Assembly: GCA_025174535.1 (NCBI GenBank)
Contig: JALBUN010000036.1
Coordinates: forward strand, 1 to 64,000
Reading direction: 5' to 3'
Source: Cantharellus purpuraceus
Taxonomy: Eukaryota; Basidiomycota; Agaricomycetes; Cantharellales; Hydnaceae
DNA: 64,000 nucleotides
Shown: positions 53,970-64,000 of the stretch, one piece after another
Numbering within the stretch: the first letter of the stretch is position 1
Layout of the letters: the number at the start of each line of letters is the position of its first letter
Program-made: the position numbers and the translations under genes
Notes under the pieces: generated by a model
What the model was told of the DNA's origin: nothing
The model's database searches: none
Seen by the model: only the letters and a program-made list of their open reading frames with translations

Positions 53970-55768
53970 TTGAGGGTCCCTCCGATCTGGTAGACATCAT
54001 AACAGACCACAAGAACTTGGAATACTTCTCCACAACGAAACTGCTCACTCGGAGACAGGTCCGATGGTCCAAGTACCTATCTCAGTTCAACCTCATTATC
54101 TGTTTCCATCCTGGTTGACTCTGAGCAAAGCCTGACGTGTTAACTAGACGATGGGACGTCTACCCTAAAGAGGGAAATAGCAACTATGCCACTGTAAACC
54201 CCCACAACTTTCATCCTGTGTTTACTAACGAGCAGCTGGCATCGTCCCTACGAGCATCCACCCTCATGACTCCCACCCTCTGAGCTGTCACCATTATGGA
54301 CATCGACCAACTCCGCTCCGACATCCACTCATCACTCCGATCTGATCCTGTTGCGGTTAAACACTTGGACAACCCTTCCGATCTGAAATGGTCACTTGAC
54401 CCCGAAGGACACCTCCAACACAATGACCGGATATACATCCCCGACACCAACGGCCTCCGACTCCAAGTTTTGCAGTATTATCATGATCACCCGATCTCCG
54501 GCCACTTTGGGCAAAATCGCACACAAGGATTAATCCGATGAGACTACATATGGCCAAAAATGTGGGAATACATTCAACACTACTGTAACTCCTGCACCAC
54601 ATGTATGCGCTCAAAATCGCAAAGGCACAAACCCTACGGAACGCTCAAACAACTTCCGATCCCAGAGCAACCATGGAACTCCATCTCCATGGATTTCATA
54701 GAGAAGCTCCCCCCATCACTCGGATATGACACCATACTCGTGATTGTCGACAGGTTCACCAAACAGTTCCTATTCATTCTGACGCATGACACCATCACCT
54801 CCGCCTCACTAGCTAAATTGTTCATTCTCCACATATTCTCTAAACACGGAGTCCCATCACATGTCACGTCCGATCGGGGTTCGGAGTTTGTGTCCTCCTT
54901 CTTCCGCACATTAGGAAAGGCTCTCGACATGAAGCTCCATTTTACCTCCAGATACCACCCTGAAGGAGACGGACAAATGGAACGAATGAATCAGTCCCTG
55001 GAACAATATCTCCAAATCTATTGTAACTATCAATAAGACAACTGGGCTGGTCTACTTCCGATCGCAGAGTTTGCCTACAACAACACTCCAAATGCGACTA
55101 CCGGCATCTCTCCGTTCTTTGCTAATAAAGGCTACCATCCGAACATCTCTGTCCACCCCGAGAAGGAACTTGCCTCCACCAAAGCCCACCAATTCATAAC
55201 CGACCTCGATCAACTACACCAACATCTCCGAGAGACCATCTCCGATGCTCAGAAACAATATCAAGTCTCCGCAGACCGACACCGCATTCCGGCTCTGGAC
55301 CTGCAAATCGGAGACAAAGTATTCGTTAAGGCTGAACACTTCCGGACCACCCATCCATCAAAGAAACTCTCCGAGAAATACTTAGGTCCTTATGAGGTCA
55401 TTGCTCGCACGGGCAGCAGGTCTTTCACCCTCTGCCTCCCAGACCACTTCCGAGCAGTTCATCCAGTCTTCCATATATCAATGCTCGAACCTGCTACTAT
55501 GAACGAGATCTCCAGTCGCATGCAACCCCCACCTCCCCCGATCATCATTGAAGGAGACAATGAATATGAGATCTCGGAGATCCTGGACTTGAAGATCGAC
55601 CGTCGATACAAGTGCAAGCTCCAGTACTTAGTCAAATGGACTGGATACGAAGGCACTGATGAAGAGTCTTCATGGATCTCCGCATCCGAACTCGATCACG
55701 CATCCGAATCCATCTCCGATTTTCACTCTGCTTATCCAGACAAACCTGGCCCTCTTTTGAATCTTTAA
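53970..55768 (+). pseudogene. Gyp-D pol, second part: integrase and chromodomain
   Basis: Integrase finger YYHDHPISGHFG ... CNSCTTC (54,478-54,604); core Asp in MDFIEKLP, Asp in SDRGSEF, Glu in GQMERMNQS; tail GDKVFVKAEHF; chromodomain EYEISEILDLKID ... LQYLVKWTGYEGTDEESS (55,560-55,690). Stops near 54,117, 54,283, 54,539 and 55,034 fit C-to-T changes. Ends LLNL at 55768. Confidence 0.88.
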
Positions 55769-55930
55769 GTTCGATTACTAATGCTAATTCTATTATTTTG
55801 CATCACCACTTTATTACAAGTCAAGGGAAATTACCAGCCTGCTCAAAAAAAAAAAAAAAAACTCCAAAGGAATATCACTCCACCTCATTCTTTCTCCATT
55901 CTGAAATTTATAATCATTTTCATCCTTATC

Positions 55931-57657
55931 TTATACATCACATTTCCTTTTCCCCTTTTCCTTATCTACCTCAGGCTCCATCTCCGACTCCTCATCACTC
56001 TCTACATCCAACACCCAATCCTTCTCATCTCCCATGTCCGAATCCTCATCCAACGGGGCCATGAACTTCTGCAACCGACGTAACTCGGCTGTCCGACGAC
56101 CCTCCAGAACCTCCTTCCATTTCATCGTCCTCACCAAGTCTACTAACAACCCCTCCGTCCGCCGAAGGTGCTCCAACTGCAGGTTAACAAGCCTGATAAG
56201 CTGGCCCACGGTGCTATTGGGCGCAGAGATGCGCCCTGTACCTGCACCGGTCGTTGCCCCTTCCGACCCGACGCCACTACCCCCAGCTGCTACAGCACCC
56301 GTCTCAGTCCGCCTCTTTTTGGTCAGACGACCCTCCGATTCCTTCTCTGCCCCTCCTTGTACCACTAGTCAAGGCTTGATGCTCCGACTCCAGGGATCAA
56401 ACTTTCCATTGACCCTACACCCTCCTTTCTGACCCCGACAATGATCGCAGGACCGAAGGTGGCGAGTTGGGCCGGTAGGCCACACGCACTCCACACCCAC
56501 ATCATGACATAAGTTGCAAGTTATGCCAGGTCCGCCAAATGGCTCCGTTGCAGCCAGAGCCTTGGGTGGTCTGCCCCTCCTCACTGCGGCCTCCAAGCAT
56601 TCCCTCTCCTCCTCCTTGTCCTGCTGTTCTGCTGCCGCCTTCTCCATCTCACGCTTGTGAAGCTGGATCGCTGACCTCGCGACACGCAGCTCCTTCTTAT
56701 GGGTCGCCAACACGCGACTCTCTGCCTTGCACCATATGACCCTCCGGTCCGCCTCCCGCTTCTCTGTATCAGCACTCGGGTAGGCCTTCAGTGAAAAGAT
56801 CATGACGTCGAGGTTCTTCTTGGTGGTAGCGGCATAGAGCTCCGCTCTTTTGCGAGCCTCGACCGCAGCTACCCAAGCCATCTCCTTGTAAGAATTCGAA
56901 GTAGGATCCAGCTCCGCATCCGTCCCAACATCCACACCTGCGTCAGGCTCCGCATTTGTGTCGAGCTCCATATTGGCATTGGGATCCGCTTCCACCTCCG
57001 CCCTCTCCACCTCCACCGCATCGTCTTCCTCAGCTGCCCCCGACTCAAATAAGGGCCGTGCCCGCGGACGTAATGGCGAGTCCTCCGCAGTGACCGTCCT
57101 TGAACGAGTCGCCTCTGTCCGTGTAACGGAGATGATGGTGACTTCCGGGGTCCCTGGCCGTATGGGCACGCTTGGACTTCCTGGGTGGCTGGTCTTCCCT
57201 GCCCCGGTCACCTCCTCCTCTACCTCCATGGCCGCCTCTAACTCGTGCGCCTGCTCCTCCACTTCCTTCAGTCTCGCAGCCTCCATCGCTGTCGCAAGTT
57301 CCTTCACCTTGCGGGCCCTCTCTGCCTTCGCTTCCTCCTCTTTCCTTCTCCGTTCCGTTTTCGCTGCTTCTTTCCATCGTTCCTCCTCCTCCTCCTTCCA
57401 TCTCCATTCCGCCTCCTCCTCCTCCTTCCACCTCCGTTCTGCCTCCTCCTCCTTCCGTCTCCGTTCCACCTCCTCCTCCTCCTTCTGTCTCCGTTCTGCC
57501 TCCTCCTCCTCCTTCCGTCTCCATTCTGCTTCCTCCTCCTCTTTCCGTTTCTGCTCCTCTTCCTCTTCCTTCTGTCAGGCCAAGAGCAACTGCTCCAGCT
57601 CGGCCACACTCATGCTTGCCAAAGGGTTTGACATTGTTGAGGATAAGACCTCAATCA
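55931..57657 (-). pseudogene. Antisense gene of Gyp-D, with UGA-CUAG
   Basis: The least damaged copy. Start at 57657 (MIEVLSSTMSNPLASM), but a TGA near codon 27 replaces Arg. Then the Glu-rich repeat, coiled region, acidic block, and the Cys cluster CNLCHDVGVEC ... SCDHCRGQKGGC at about 56,410-56,515. The frame ends at TGA 56369-56371, followed by CTAG, and the same frame continues from 56365 to 55931: KKRRTETG, a leucine-rich helix (LIRLVNLQLEHLRRTEGLLV), an acidic block and a basic end. The Cys cluster resembles fungal zinc-cluster DNA-binding proteins. Transcribed against pol, it could regulate the element. Confidence 0.7.
56369..56371 (-). promoter_or_regulatory. Candidate stop-codon readthrough site
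   Basis: TGA followed by CTAG, the known eukaryotic readthrough context UGA-CUA-G. The equivalent site in Gyp-A is 5903-5905 with the same context; in Gyp-B 44740-44742 it is TGA-CCA-G. In each case the frame stays open beyond the stop for at least 60 codons. Confidence 0.55.
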
Positions 57658-57775
57658 TGCCCCTCCTTTTATATGTCTCCAGACCCCCAGTATAACTCCG
57701 ACTGTGCCCAATCGTCTCACCTATTCAATCCACGGACATGAGGCCTCAGGGGCTCAGCCTTAAATGGAGAGATAC

Positions 57776-58289
57776 TGTTATGACTATATTCATTAATGCC
57801 CAGATCCCCGTCCGATCCCCTCAGATCCCCACGCATATGAAATCTATACTCCATTTGGAAACCGCTACGTCTCCATTTTCCTGTCCGATTGTCACCGCCG
57901 ATTCCACCCATCCGTCTCCAGTTCCGATTGATGCATCAGCATCACCATAGGAACCCAGACATCCGTCCCCATCAGACTCGGACATACTCATGTAAGGCCG
58001 TCAGCCTCGGAGACCCATCACTGGAGTAATTATTATTAGATTTCAAATATGTATTTAAGTTGCCAACTGGGGACTCCATTCCCCAGTTTGAATATCGAAT
58101 CACGCCTAGCTCCTAAGTCTGATCCTAACTCTGTAAGTCATACTCCGTCTCCGAAATCTCGGACACCGGTATTAGTGAGGGCGCAGCACATAAGCTGAAG
58201 CCAAGTCCGTTCCAACCCCCACAACGTGCTCCGACTCCAACCCAACCTCCAACCCAAACTCCAACCCCAATCGGACCTAGTGCGTAACA
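57776..58289 (+). repeat. Right LTR of Gyp-D, 514 bp
   Basis: Same ends and length as the left LTR, preceded by the purine-rich AAATGGAGAGATAC and followed by GGGAT. Confidence 0.9.
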
Positions 58290-58294
58290 GGGAT

Positions 58295-59725
58295 ACAAGT
58301 TCTGTTGTTCTCCAGCGACCAGGGTGACCTGTAATGTGAGTATCATGGTGTGCCCTTACAATGTCATGGCGCAATTTGGGTCAAGAGGGACATATACCTT
58401 GCCACAATAGAGGACAAGTCCATTCTCCTCGGTCCATTCCTGTCCTCGTAAATTCCAAGAGGGACCAAGTTCCTTAAGAGCCTTCACAACCTTTTCATCT
58501 CTGTTGGTGCAGTTCCGCACATGTTCCAGGAATATGTCTCCTTCTCCTGTGATCATTTGAGCTCCTGGCCCTGGATAGGTGGATGTCACATCGATGTGGA
58601 ACAGCTCAGGGCCAAGAAAAACCTGGTTCTGATTATCTTCCTCCCCCCACTTATGATCTACACGTTGTGAGAGGGCATCAGGTTTGGCTGAATGTCATCC
58701 AGGACGGTGGATCAGTTCAAAGTCAAAACAAGAAAGGTATAGTGACCAGCGAGCTTATCGACGATTGAGATTCTGAGCTGTACAGAAATATATGAGGTTT
58801 TGATGGTCATTAAGGATTTCAATCTTGTATTTGGTCCCTTCCAAGATGTGGCGCCATTCTTCTAGTCCATGGATGACTGAGAGCAATTCCTTATCATGGA
58901 TGGCATAGTTGCGCTCTGCATCTGAAAGGCTCTTGGATACAAAACCTACCAGCCTCCATTTCTCATTGTCACAGAGTTGAGATAGAACAGCACCTGTTGC
59001 ATATGCTGAAGCATCTGTCTCTAGTCGAAAATGCTTGGTTTGATCTGGGAGGACAAGGATTGGAGTTGACGTGACAAGCTGCTTGAGTTTATCAAAGGCT
59101 TCTTGTTCTGGGCCATCGGGTATCCAGGACCACTGTGTATCTGCCTTTGTTAACCGATTCAGAGGCTTTGCAATATGTGAGAAGTCCTCAATGAAGCGAC
59201 GGTAGAAATTGATGAAACCCAAGAAGGATTTGACTTCTGTCACATTGTGTGGTGTGGGCCAGTCTCTGACTCCAGCCACCTTAACTGGGTCCATAGCTAC
59301 CTGTCCCTGTGAGAGAATCAATCCAAGATAATCTACCTTCTGTTGCATGAAAAGGCATTTATCTGGTTTGAGGTACAGGTAGTTGGCCTGAAGAATTTCA
59401 AGGACAGATTGCACGATTGCGCAGTGTTGTTCTAGGGATTCAGTGAAAATGAGGATGTTGTCCATGAACACTACCATAGTGCCATCATCAATGAGGTCCT
59501 TGAAAATGTCATTCATCATCGTCTGAAAGGTTGCTGGGCTGTTTGTGAGACCAAAGAACATGACCAGGGGTTCAAATAGACCACAATTGGTTTGAAAGGC
59601 TGCCTTCCACTCATCGCCCTCTTTCATTGTTATATCCCCATCAGATGTCAAGCTTGGTAAAGTACTTGGCATTGGCTGCGGCAATTTTATTCATGATGTC
59701 CAGTACCAGGGGTAGTGGGTAGGCG
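58295..59725 (-). pseudogene. Gyp-C RT C-half, RNase H, integrase start
   Basis: From the right: PLPLVLDIMNKIAA, then FQTNCGLFEPLVMFFGLTNS, then the active site VVFMDNILIFT near 59,460. The second catalytic Asp is Asn here (GAC to AAC in a former CpG), so the RT is dead even where the frame is open. RNase H with LETDASAYATGAVL near 59,010; then the integrase finger HHDTHITGHPG near 58,340. Interrupted by Gyp-D at 58294 and by a stop near 58,755. Confidence 0.88.
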
Positions 59726-59730
59726 TTCTT

Positions 59731-60496
59731 TGTTATTTGAATAGTGTAAATAATTGCTTTGCTGGAGTGTAGTGATGAGCAGAAGTCGAATAGAAAGTGG
59801 AGCAGTGGTGGGAACTGGATGTATGCGTAGTCGAATTGAAGATATACTTGAGTAGTATCTTCCTACGAAGTTTGATGGGATTTGGTGTGATCTTCGTCTA
59901 GATATTGACAATTTGAGCAGGGATCAGGAGCAGATGACTCGAACAAGAGTAAATGCTTGATAGAAAAATAGCCAGTTATTGTATGGCTTCGTAATTCGAG
60001 ATTCGAGTTGGATATGCAATATTCTAATAGAATATGCAAAAGCTAATAGAAATACGCGTTCGTTCTGGAGATATTCCAGATACGAATAGATTCAGACACA
60101 CAGACAGAAACAGGTGAGAGGAAATTCTCTAGTCTGTTCAAGTGCATTACAGATGTGATTTATATATGATAATAAGTCCTATGAATGAGTGAAGTCATTC
60201 GTAAATGTCCTGAGTCAATGATGGGATGGATGATGAGATGATGATGGGGGAAGTGTCCATGATGATGAAATGATGAAAATAAAAGCGAAAATAATGTCCA
60301 GGAAGTTCTGGAACTCACAGGGGCTTCTCCTGTTCCCTATTCCATTCCTGTAACCGTCCTCCTTTACCCCCTTTGTCCCTCAAAACCTCCTGAGCCTCCT
60401 ATATGCTCCTGTTCCCCCCCTGTCCCCTGTAATCCCCCTCTCCTCTCCCTTCTCCCCAGAAGTCCGGCAGCTAGATGTCCGGCAGCTGGAACAACA
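59731..60496. mobile_element. Solo LTR, 766 bp, in Gyp-C RT
   Basis: TGTTATTTGAA ... GGAACAACA with TSD TTCTT at 59726-59730 and 60497-60501, inserted exactly between ITIKN and AYPLPL codons of RT. Contains an AT-rich block with ATGCAATATTCTAATAG shared with LTR-S at 33452-34277. A short C-rich stretch (60,390-60,460) lies near its right end. Confidence 0.85.
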
Positions 60497-60501
60497 TTCT
60501 T

Positions 60502-61589
60502 GATTGTGATATCATTCAGCTTGCGGTAGTCTTGCACAAAACAAAGATTGCCATCCTTCTTCTTCACAAAAAAGACAGGAGATGCCATGGGTGACTTGGA
60601 AGGACGTATACGATGATTCCATAGGTTCTCCTCAAGGAATGCGTCCAACTCCTTCTGCTCATTTGGGGACATTGGATAGACCTTTGTGCTGAAGGGTTGC
60701 ACTCCTGGAGTGAGTTCAATAGCGTGGTCCCACAGTTTTCGAGGTGGAAGTTGGTCAAAGGACTCCTTTGCAAAAACATCCTTAAATCCCCAGTACGCCT
60801 TTGGGACAATCTCCTCAAAGGTTTTGACTGGAGTAGATTCTGCAGTCTTCTGTGTGAGCCGTTGAGAAACTGTTGAACCAGCATAGATATTCTCCAAGTC
60901 TTCTTCTACAAATATAACAAACGTTCAGTCTCCCTCGTATTGGGGTTGCTTGTGTGAGTTCTTGCCATTTGAAGGAGTTGTGCCAAGCAAATGCTCTTTA
61001 TGTTCTGGTACTTCTCCACATGAATCAGGGCAGCGAGTCATCTGTACCTTTCCTGTACACCAGTCTACCTCTGGGTTGTGCTTCACGAGCCAGGTGTGCC
61101 CAACAATTATGCCAAAGGTTCCCAGGCTTGTGACTGAAAATGTGGCATGTTCGGTATGGGTCCCATATGTGCAGATGAGATTGACTTCTTCCTTGATTGA
61201 ACCTGCTTCATTTGGGGTCCCATCAATATTATAAACAGGTATGGCACATGGTAGAGGGCACGTTCAAAGTTTCTCTGCTTTGACATATTCTGCATCAATG
61301 AACATTCCTGTAGCACCACTATCAAGGAGTGCATCTACTGCTAGAGGGTATCCAGTGTCTACCAAGTGGATTTTCATGGGAATTCTTGTACATCAACGGA
61401 TGTCTGCAGATCAAAGGTAGAGACGAGGAGGGTCATCATGTTTAGCTGGAAGTTGAGAAGGGGTTTCAGGCATGGCTGTTTTGGTTTCAGTCTGATGGAC
61501 AAGGGGGTGTGCATGTAACATATCGCTTGTGAGCCCTACAGTACATTATTCAAGAACTGAAAACCAATTTGTCAGGCAGGGCATGCTCT
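60502..61589 (-). pseudogene. Gyp-C protease and RT N-half
   Basis: Protease LLDSGATGMFID near 61,310-61,335, followed by GTFGIIVGHTWL near 61,100. RT from 60,880: FKDVFAKESFDQLPPRKLWDHAIEL, SKSPMASPVFFVKKKDGN and VQDYRKLNDITIKN at the LTR junction. Stops near 60,930 and 61,270. Otherwise a standard Gypsy pol N-terminus. Confidence 0.85.
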
Positions 61590-62732
61590 TCACTGCTGAC
61601 TGGCCTGAAAATCCTGCTTCTCCTCTTGCTTTGGAATTACTGCCTTCTGCGCTTCTTCCTTGGCCTTCAGTGCAGCTGCTACTGACTCTGATATCATGCC
61701 GGCAATTGCTGTTTGTGTGAGATCAGCTCGGATATGTTCCTTGCATGGTTCAGGGCATGCTGGGGATATATGGCCACGCTTTCCACAGTTATAGCACATC
61801 CGAGTCTCAATGCGATGGCAGTTGGAGTCAATATCCATAGGTGCAGCACCATTAGAGATTGCCAAGGTAGTTGGTACAGAGATGACCGGAGTGCTGTGAG
61901 GGCGGGATGGGGTAGAGCGAGCAGGAGTGAGGGAAGTCTGAGCACATCTCACTTCTAGAAGACGACGGTGGTTGCAGTCAATTTGGCAGGCCACTTCCTT
62001 CTATGCCTTGAGATCAGATGGGAGGGATGGCTGTGCATGGATCTTGTCAAGAATCATTGCAGGGAGCCCTTGGGCATAGGCATCTTCCAGTGCTGCATCA
62101 TTAAACCCAGTCCTTCCTGCTAGTATCTCAAACTGTGCCATGTATTCATTTGCTGACATGCCAGGTGTCATCCTAAGATTGTGTAACTTTGTTCATGCTG
62201 TTTGGGAGCGGTCAGGGTCCCCAAAAGCATTCTCCACCTGCTTAATGAATTCCTCCAAGGTGGAGAGTGGTGAGGTCCTGCCAATGACTGCCTGTGTCTC
62301 ATTGTGCACCCATACTTCAGCAGAACCTCCCATCATAAAAGAGAGGGCATAGAGGATCTTGGTCCGCTCATCTGGGAAAGATGTAGGCTGGACTGCAATG
62401 GCAAGCCTGATAGAGAGAATGAAACCTTCCATCTCTGCACGATCTCCATTGAATTTGGCTGGTTCAGCTGCCCTTATTGGGCGAATGGATGACAATGCAG
62501 GAGGAGGTGTGGGAAATGAGGTGGTCTGAGAGATGGTCTGTGCTGCAGCGATGGCAGCAGCAGTGGCAGCATCCACTAGGTTGTTCTGGACATTGGTGAA
62601 CTGGCTCTGGAGGTGCTGGTTCTGGAGTTGCAGCTGCTGGAGCTGCTGTGCCTGGGTGTTGAGCAATGCTCACAGAAAGCCACCACTTTCACCTAGAGTG
62701 TCCCAATAGGCTTCAGGGAGCTGATTGGTCAT
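61590..62732 (-). pseudogene. Gyp-C gag
   Basis: Start at ATG 62732 (MTNQLPEAYWDTLG) with a TGA soon after. Gln-rich helix (AQQLQQLQLQNQHLQ), gag domain at 62,200-62,480 (PAKFNGDRAEMEGFILSIRL) and CCHC knuckle CYNCGKRGHISPAC near 61,760-61,800. A TGA at 62193-62195 and a TAG near 61,997 break it; the last frame runs to 61590. Confidence 0.85.
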
Positions 62733-62800
62733 GGTATCGGTGAAGAGGTTAATAGGGAAAGTGTTATGAGGTGTGGGGTCATCTTGTGAGCTTGATCTTC

Positions 62801-63172
62801 TGTGAGGGCAATGCTGATGATGAGGCCACAACAACAAGATACTCAATAGATGAGAGCTGATAAGAGATAATGCCAGCTGGTACAGCAGATATCCTCAGTC
62901 TATACAGCTGTTTCTGATAAATACATGGGACTTACCTGGTACAGCAGATATCCTCAGAGATCAAGCTGAGGGGATCACACTGCACCAAGGCAAGTCTTTA
63001 TACTAAATGATGGAGACGGATAGGAGAACCAAGATAGGGGAATAATAGAGAGGAAGGATAGGGGAAGTGATAGGGGCAATGAAATAGGGGAGATGCACCC
63101 TGACAGGCTGTGCTGATAGGGGCGTCAAGAGAAAATACTAAAAATAGAATATGACTCATTTGAACCCTGACA
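62801..63172 (-). repeat. 5' LTR of Gyp-C, 372 bp
   Basis: TGTGAGGGCA ... ACCCTGACA; matches the 3' LTR with very few differences. Followed by TCCTC. Confidence 0.9.
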
Positions 63173-64000
63173 TCCTCTAGCCTCTAAGACACTTGTTCAG
63201 AAATACAACAAATATGTATATACAACCTATTTTCCTCAAATTTTACACAACACACTTAGATTAAAACTTATTTTCATATTTCAACATGATTCTCAAATTT
63301 TACACAACACACTTAGATTAAAACTTATTTTTATATTTCAACATGATTCTCAAATTTTACACAATATACTAGATTAAAAACATATTTTGATATTTTGGTA
63401 TAATTCTCAAAAATAATTGTTTTTTCCCCATTTAGTGGTGGCAACTCTCTTGAGGGAACATCCAAATATCATTGATTCTTTCTTATACAATACTTGTAAC
63501 ATAATTTGAACTATCTTTAATCCCCACCTGGTATTTGTATATCTAAGATGCTTGTTTGGAAGGATGCTGTTATACAATATTCTGATGTATACAAGATGTA
63601 CATCAGAATATATGAGATATCCATGTAAATGATTATGTTCATCTCATTTAAATATCTTATCTTTTAAAGTTTATTAAAATATAGAATATATGTGTATATT
63701 TATGAAAATTTCACACATCCAAAATCTTTTAAGATATCTAAATTGTAACTCCCTGGCTTTATGTATCATTGAAATTCTGATGTATATGAGATATACATCA
63801 GAATATTGTATACTGACATGATTCCAAACAAGTGTCTAAGTGCATTCCCCTCTTTTTGGAATATCTGGACCCCTAAGCGTCCATGAACCCTAGACTCTGG
63901 AAGTCTTATTCATTCCCTACTGCTAAGAAATGTATTACCTTTATGTGTATCGTCTGCATTGACCATTACAATGGATTGTAACCAAAGTACAAATGTTAAA
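63173..64000 (+). mobile_element. LTR-T copy, right part, with MITE
   Basis: TCCTCTAGCCTCTAA continues the LTR-T of 45518-46639, is interrupted by the MITE, and resumes at 63837 with TAAGTGCATTCCCCTC up to the window end. Matches 53,684-53,870 of the solo LTR. Confidence 0.8.
63188..63836 (-). mobile_element. Harbinger-type MITE, 649 bp, TSD TAA
   Basis: Starts GACACTTGTTCAGAA and ends TTCCAAACAAGTGTC; TSD TAA at 63185-63187 and 63837-63839. The empty site CTCTAAGTGC is present at 53,688-53,697. It is a relative of the terminal units of Hb-b, in inverse orientation, with an internal tandem copy of about 60 bp (63,235-63,350) and a second partial end (AGATGCTTGTTTGGAA) near 63,547. No coding capacity; it would depend on a Hb-type transposase. 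Confidence 0.9.

Larger units (their letters stand above)
48972..58289 (+). mobile_element. Gyp-D: youngest Gypsy of the antisense-gene family
   Basis: 9,318 bp, plus strand, TSD GGGAT at 48967-48971 and 58290-58294, LTRs of 514 bp each (48972-49485 and 57776-58289) that differ little. It entered the integrase zinc finger of Gyp-C between its His and Cys pairs. CpG is frequent, unlike in Gyp-B. It holds gag, pol, the antisense gene and a solo LTR-T in RNase H. A few TGA stops at former CGA codons already break pol, so it is recent but dead. Confidence 0.92.
46640..63172 (-). mobile_element. Gyp-C: Gypsy element with accessory ORF
   Basis: Minus-strand chromodomain Gypsy, 16.5 kb including nested insertions, bounded by 372-bp LTRs (46640-47011 and 62801-63172) with TSD TCCTC (46635-46639 and 63173-63177). 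The empty site is seen at 53,682-53,690 in another LTR-T. Order from the right: gag, protease, RT (split by a solo LTR), RNase H, integrase (split by Gyp-D), chromodomain, P-ORF homologue, polypurine tract, LTR. It is a different family from Gyp-A/B/D: its protease has LLDSGATG, and it has no antisense gene. Confidence 0.9.
20623..64000 (+). mobile_element. Gyp-B: old host Gypsy element of the nest
   Basis: Plus-strand chromodomain Gypsy of the Gyp-D family, exploded by later insertions. Its pieces are 5' LTR (20623-20797 plus 28871-29223), gag (29258-30400), pol (30398-32789 and 35038-36337), and antisense-gene remains (36338-36681 and 44437-45517). The remainder and the 3' LTR lie beyond the window. 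CpG is almost absent compared with Gyp-D, and many Arg codons CGA became TGA or CAA. This suggests long exposure to cytosine methylation or a RIP-like process. The left flank is GATAA (20618-20622); its partner is not in the window. Confidence 0.8.

Noticed and set aside
61694..61945. Alternative frames over Gyp-C gag
   Set aside because: They overlap the zinc-knuckle frame 61590-61994, which has the CCHC motif.

Overview
The window is a nested transposable-element island from a fungal nuclear genome, most likely an agaricomycete basidiomycete. The evidence is one intact ABC-transporter gene with 34 introns of 47-66 nt, chromodomain Ty3/Gypsy elements, and CpG-biased decay in the older repeats. 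No rRNA, tRNA or CRISPR was seen, and no bacterial features. Element names below (Gyp-A to Gyp-D, Hb-a, Hb-b, Ret-H, LTR-T, LTR-S, P-insert) are labels for this report only. Layout: 1-2727 is one end of a Harbinger-like DNA element (Hb-a, minus strand) containing a promoter-like repeat. 2731-3611 holds LTR relics. 3612-13276 is a decayed minus-strand Gypsy element (Gyp-A) with a 1.4-kb insertion (P-insert) in its reverse transcriptase. 14051-20321 is the only host gene, an MRP/ABCC-type ABC transporter of 1,485 residues. From 20623 to beyond the window end lies one old Gypsy copy (Gyp-B, plus strand) into which nearly everything else has inserted. The nest can be read from exact target-site duplications (TSDs). 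Inside Gyp-B: an 8,070-bp Harbinger-like element (Hb-b, 20798-28867, TSD ATA) in the 5' LTR; an LTR-T (32790-35032, TSD ACTAT) in the integrase, itself holding LTR-S (33452-34277, TSD GAAGT); Ret-H (36682-44431, TSD ATGAA) in the antisense gene; and a second LTR-T starting at 45518. That second LTR-T contains Gyp-C (46640-63172, minus strand, TSD TCCTC) and a 649-bp MITE (63188-63836, TSD TAA). Gyp-C in turn contains Gyp-D (48972-58289, TSD GGGAT) and a solo LTR (59731-60496, TSD TTCTT). Gyp-D contains a solo LTR-T (52546-53969, TSD TTGAG). Three things stand out. (1) Ret-H is built of back-to-back perfect hairpins (stems 6-11 bp, mostly short loops) through its LTRs, leader, gag, protease, integrase tail and extra ORFs. 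(2) The Gyp-A/B/D family carries an antisense gene between pol and the 3' LTR, with a Cys cluster, a Glu-rich minisatellite and an in-frame UGA stop in the known readthrough context UGA-CUA-G; its gag and pol are linked by an A-run directly before the gag stop. (3) Hb-b is a DDE transposon with a chromodomain reading frame behind the transposase, a set of unfamiliar cargo genes, and 560-bp direct terminal repeats that each have their own inverted ends. Most retroelement genes here are broken; the ABC transporter and several Hb-b genes are open.
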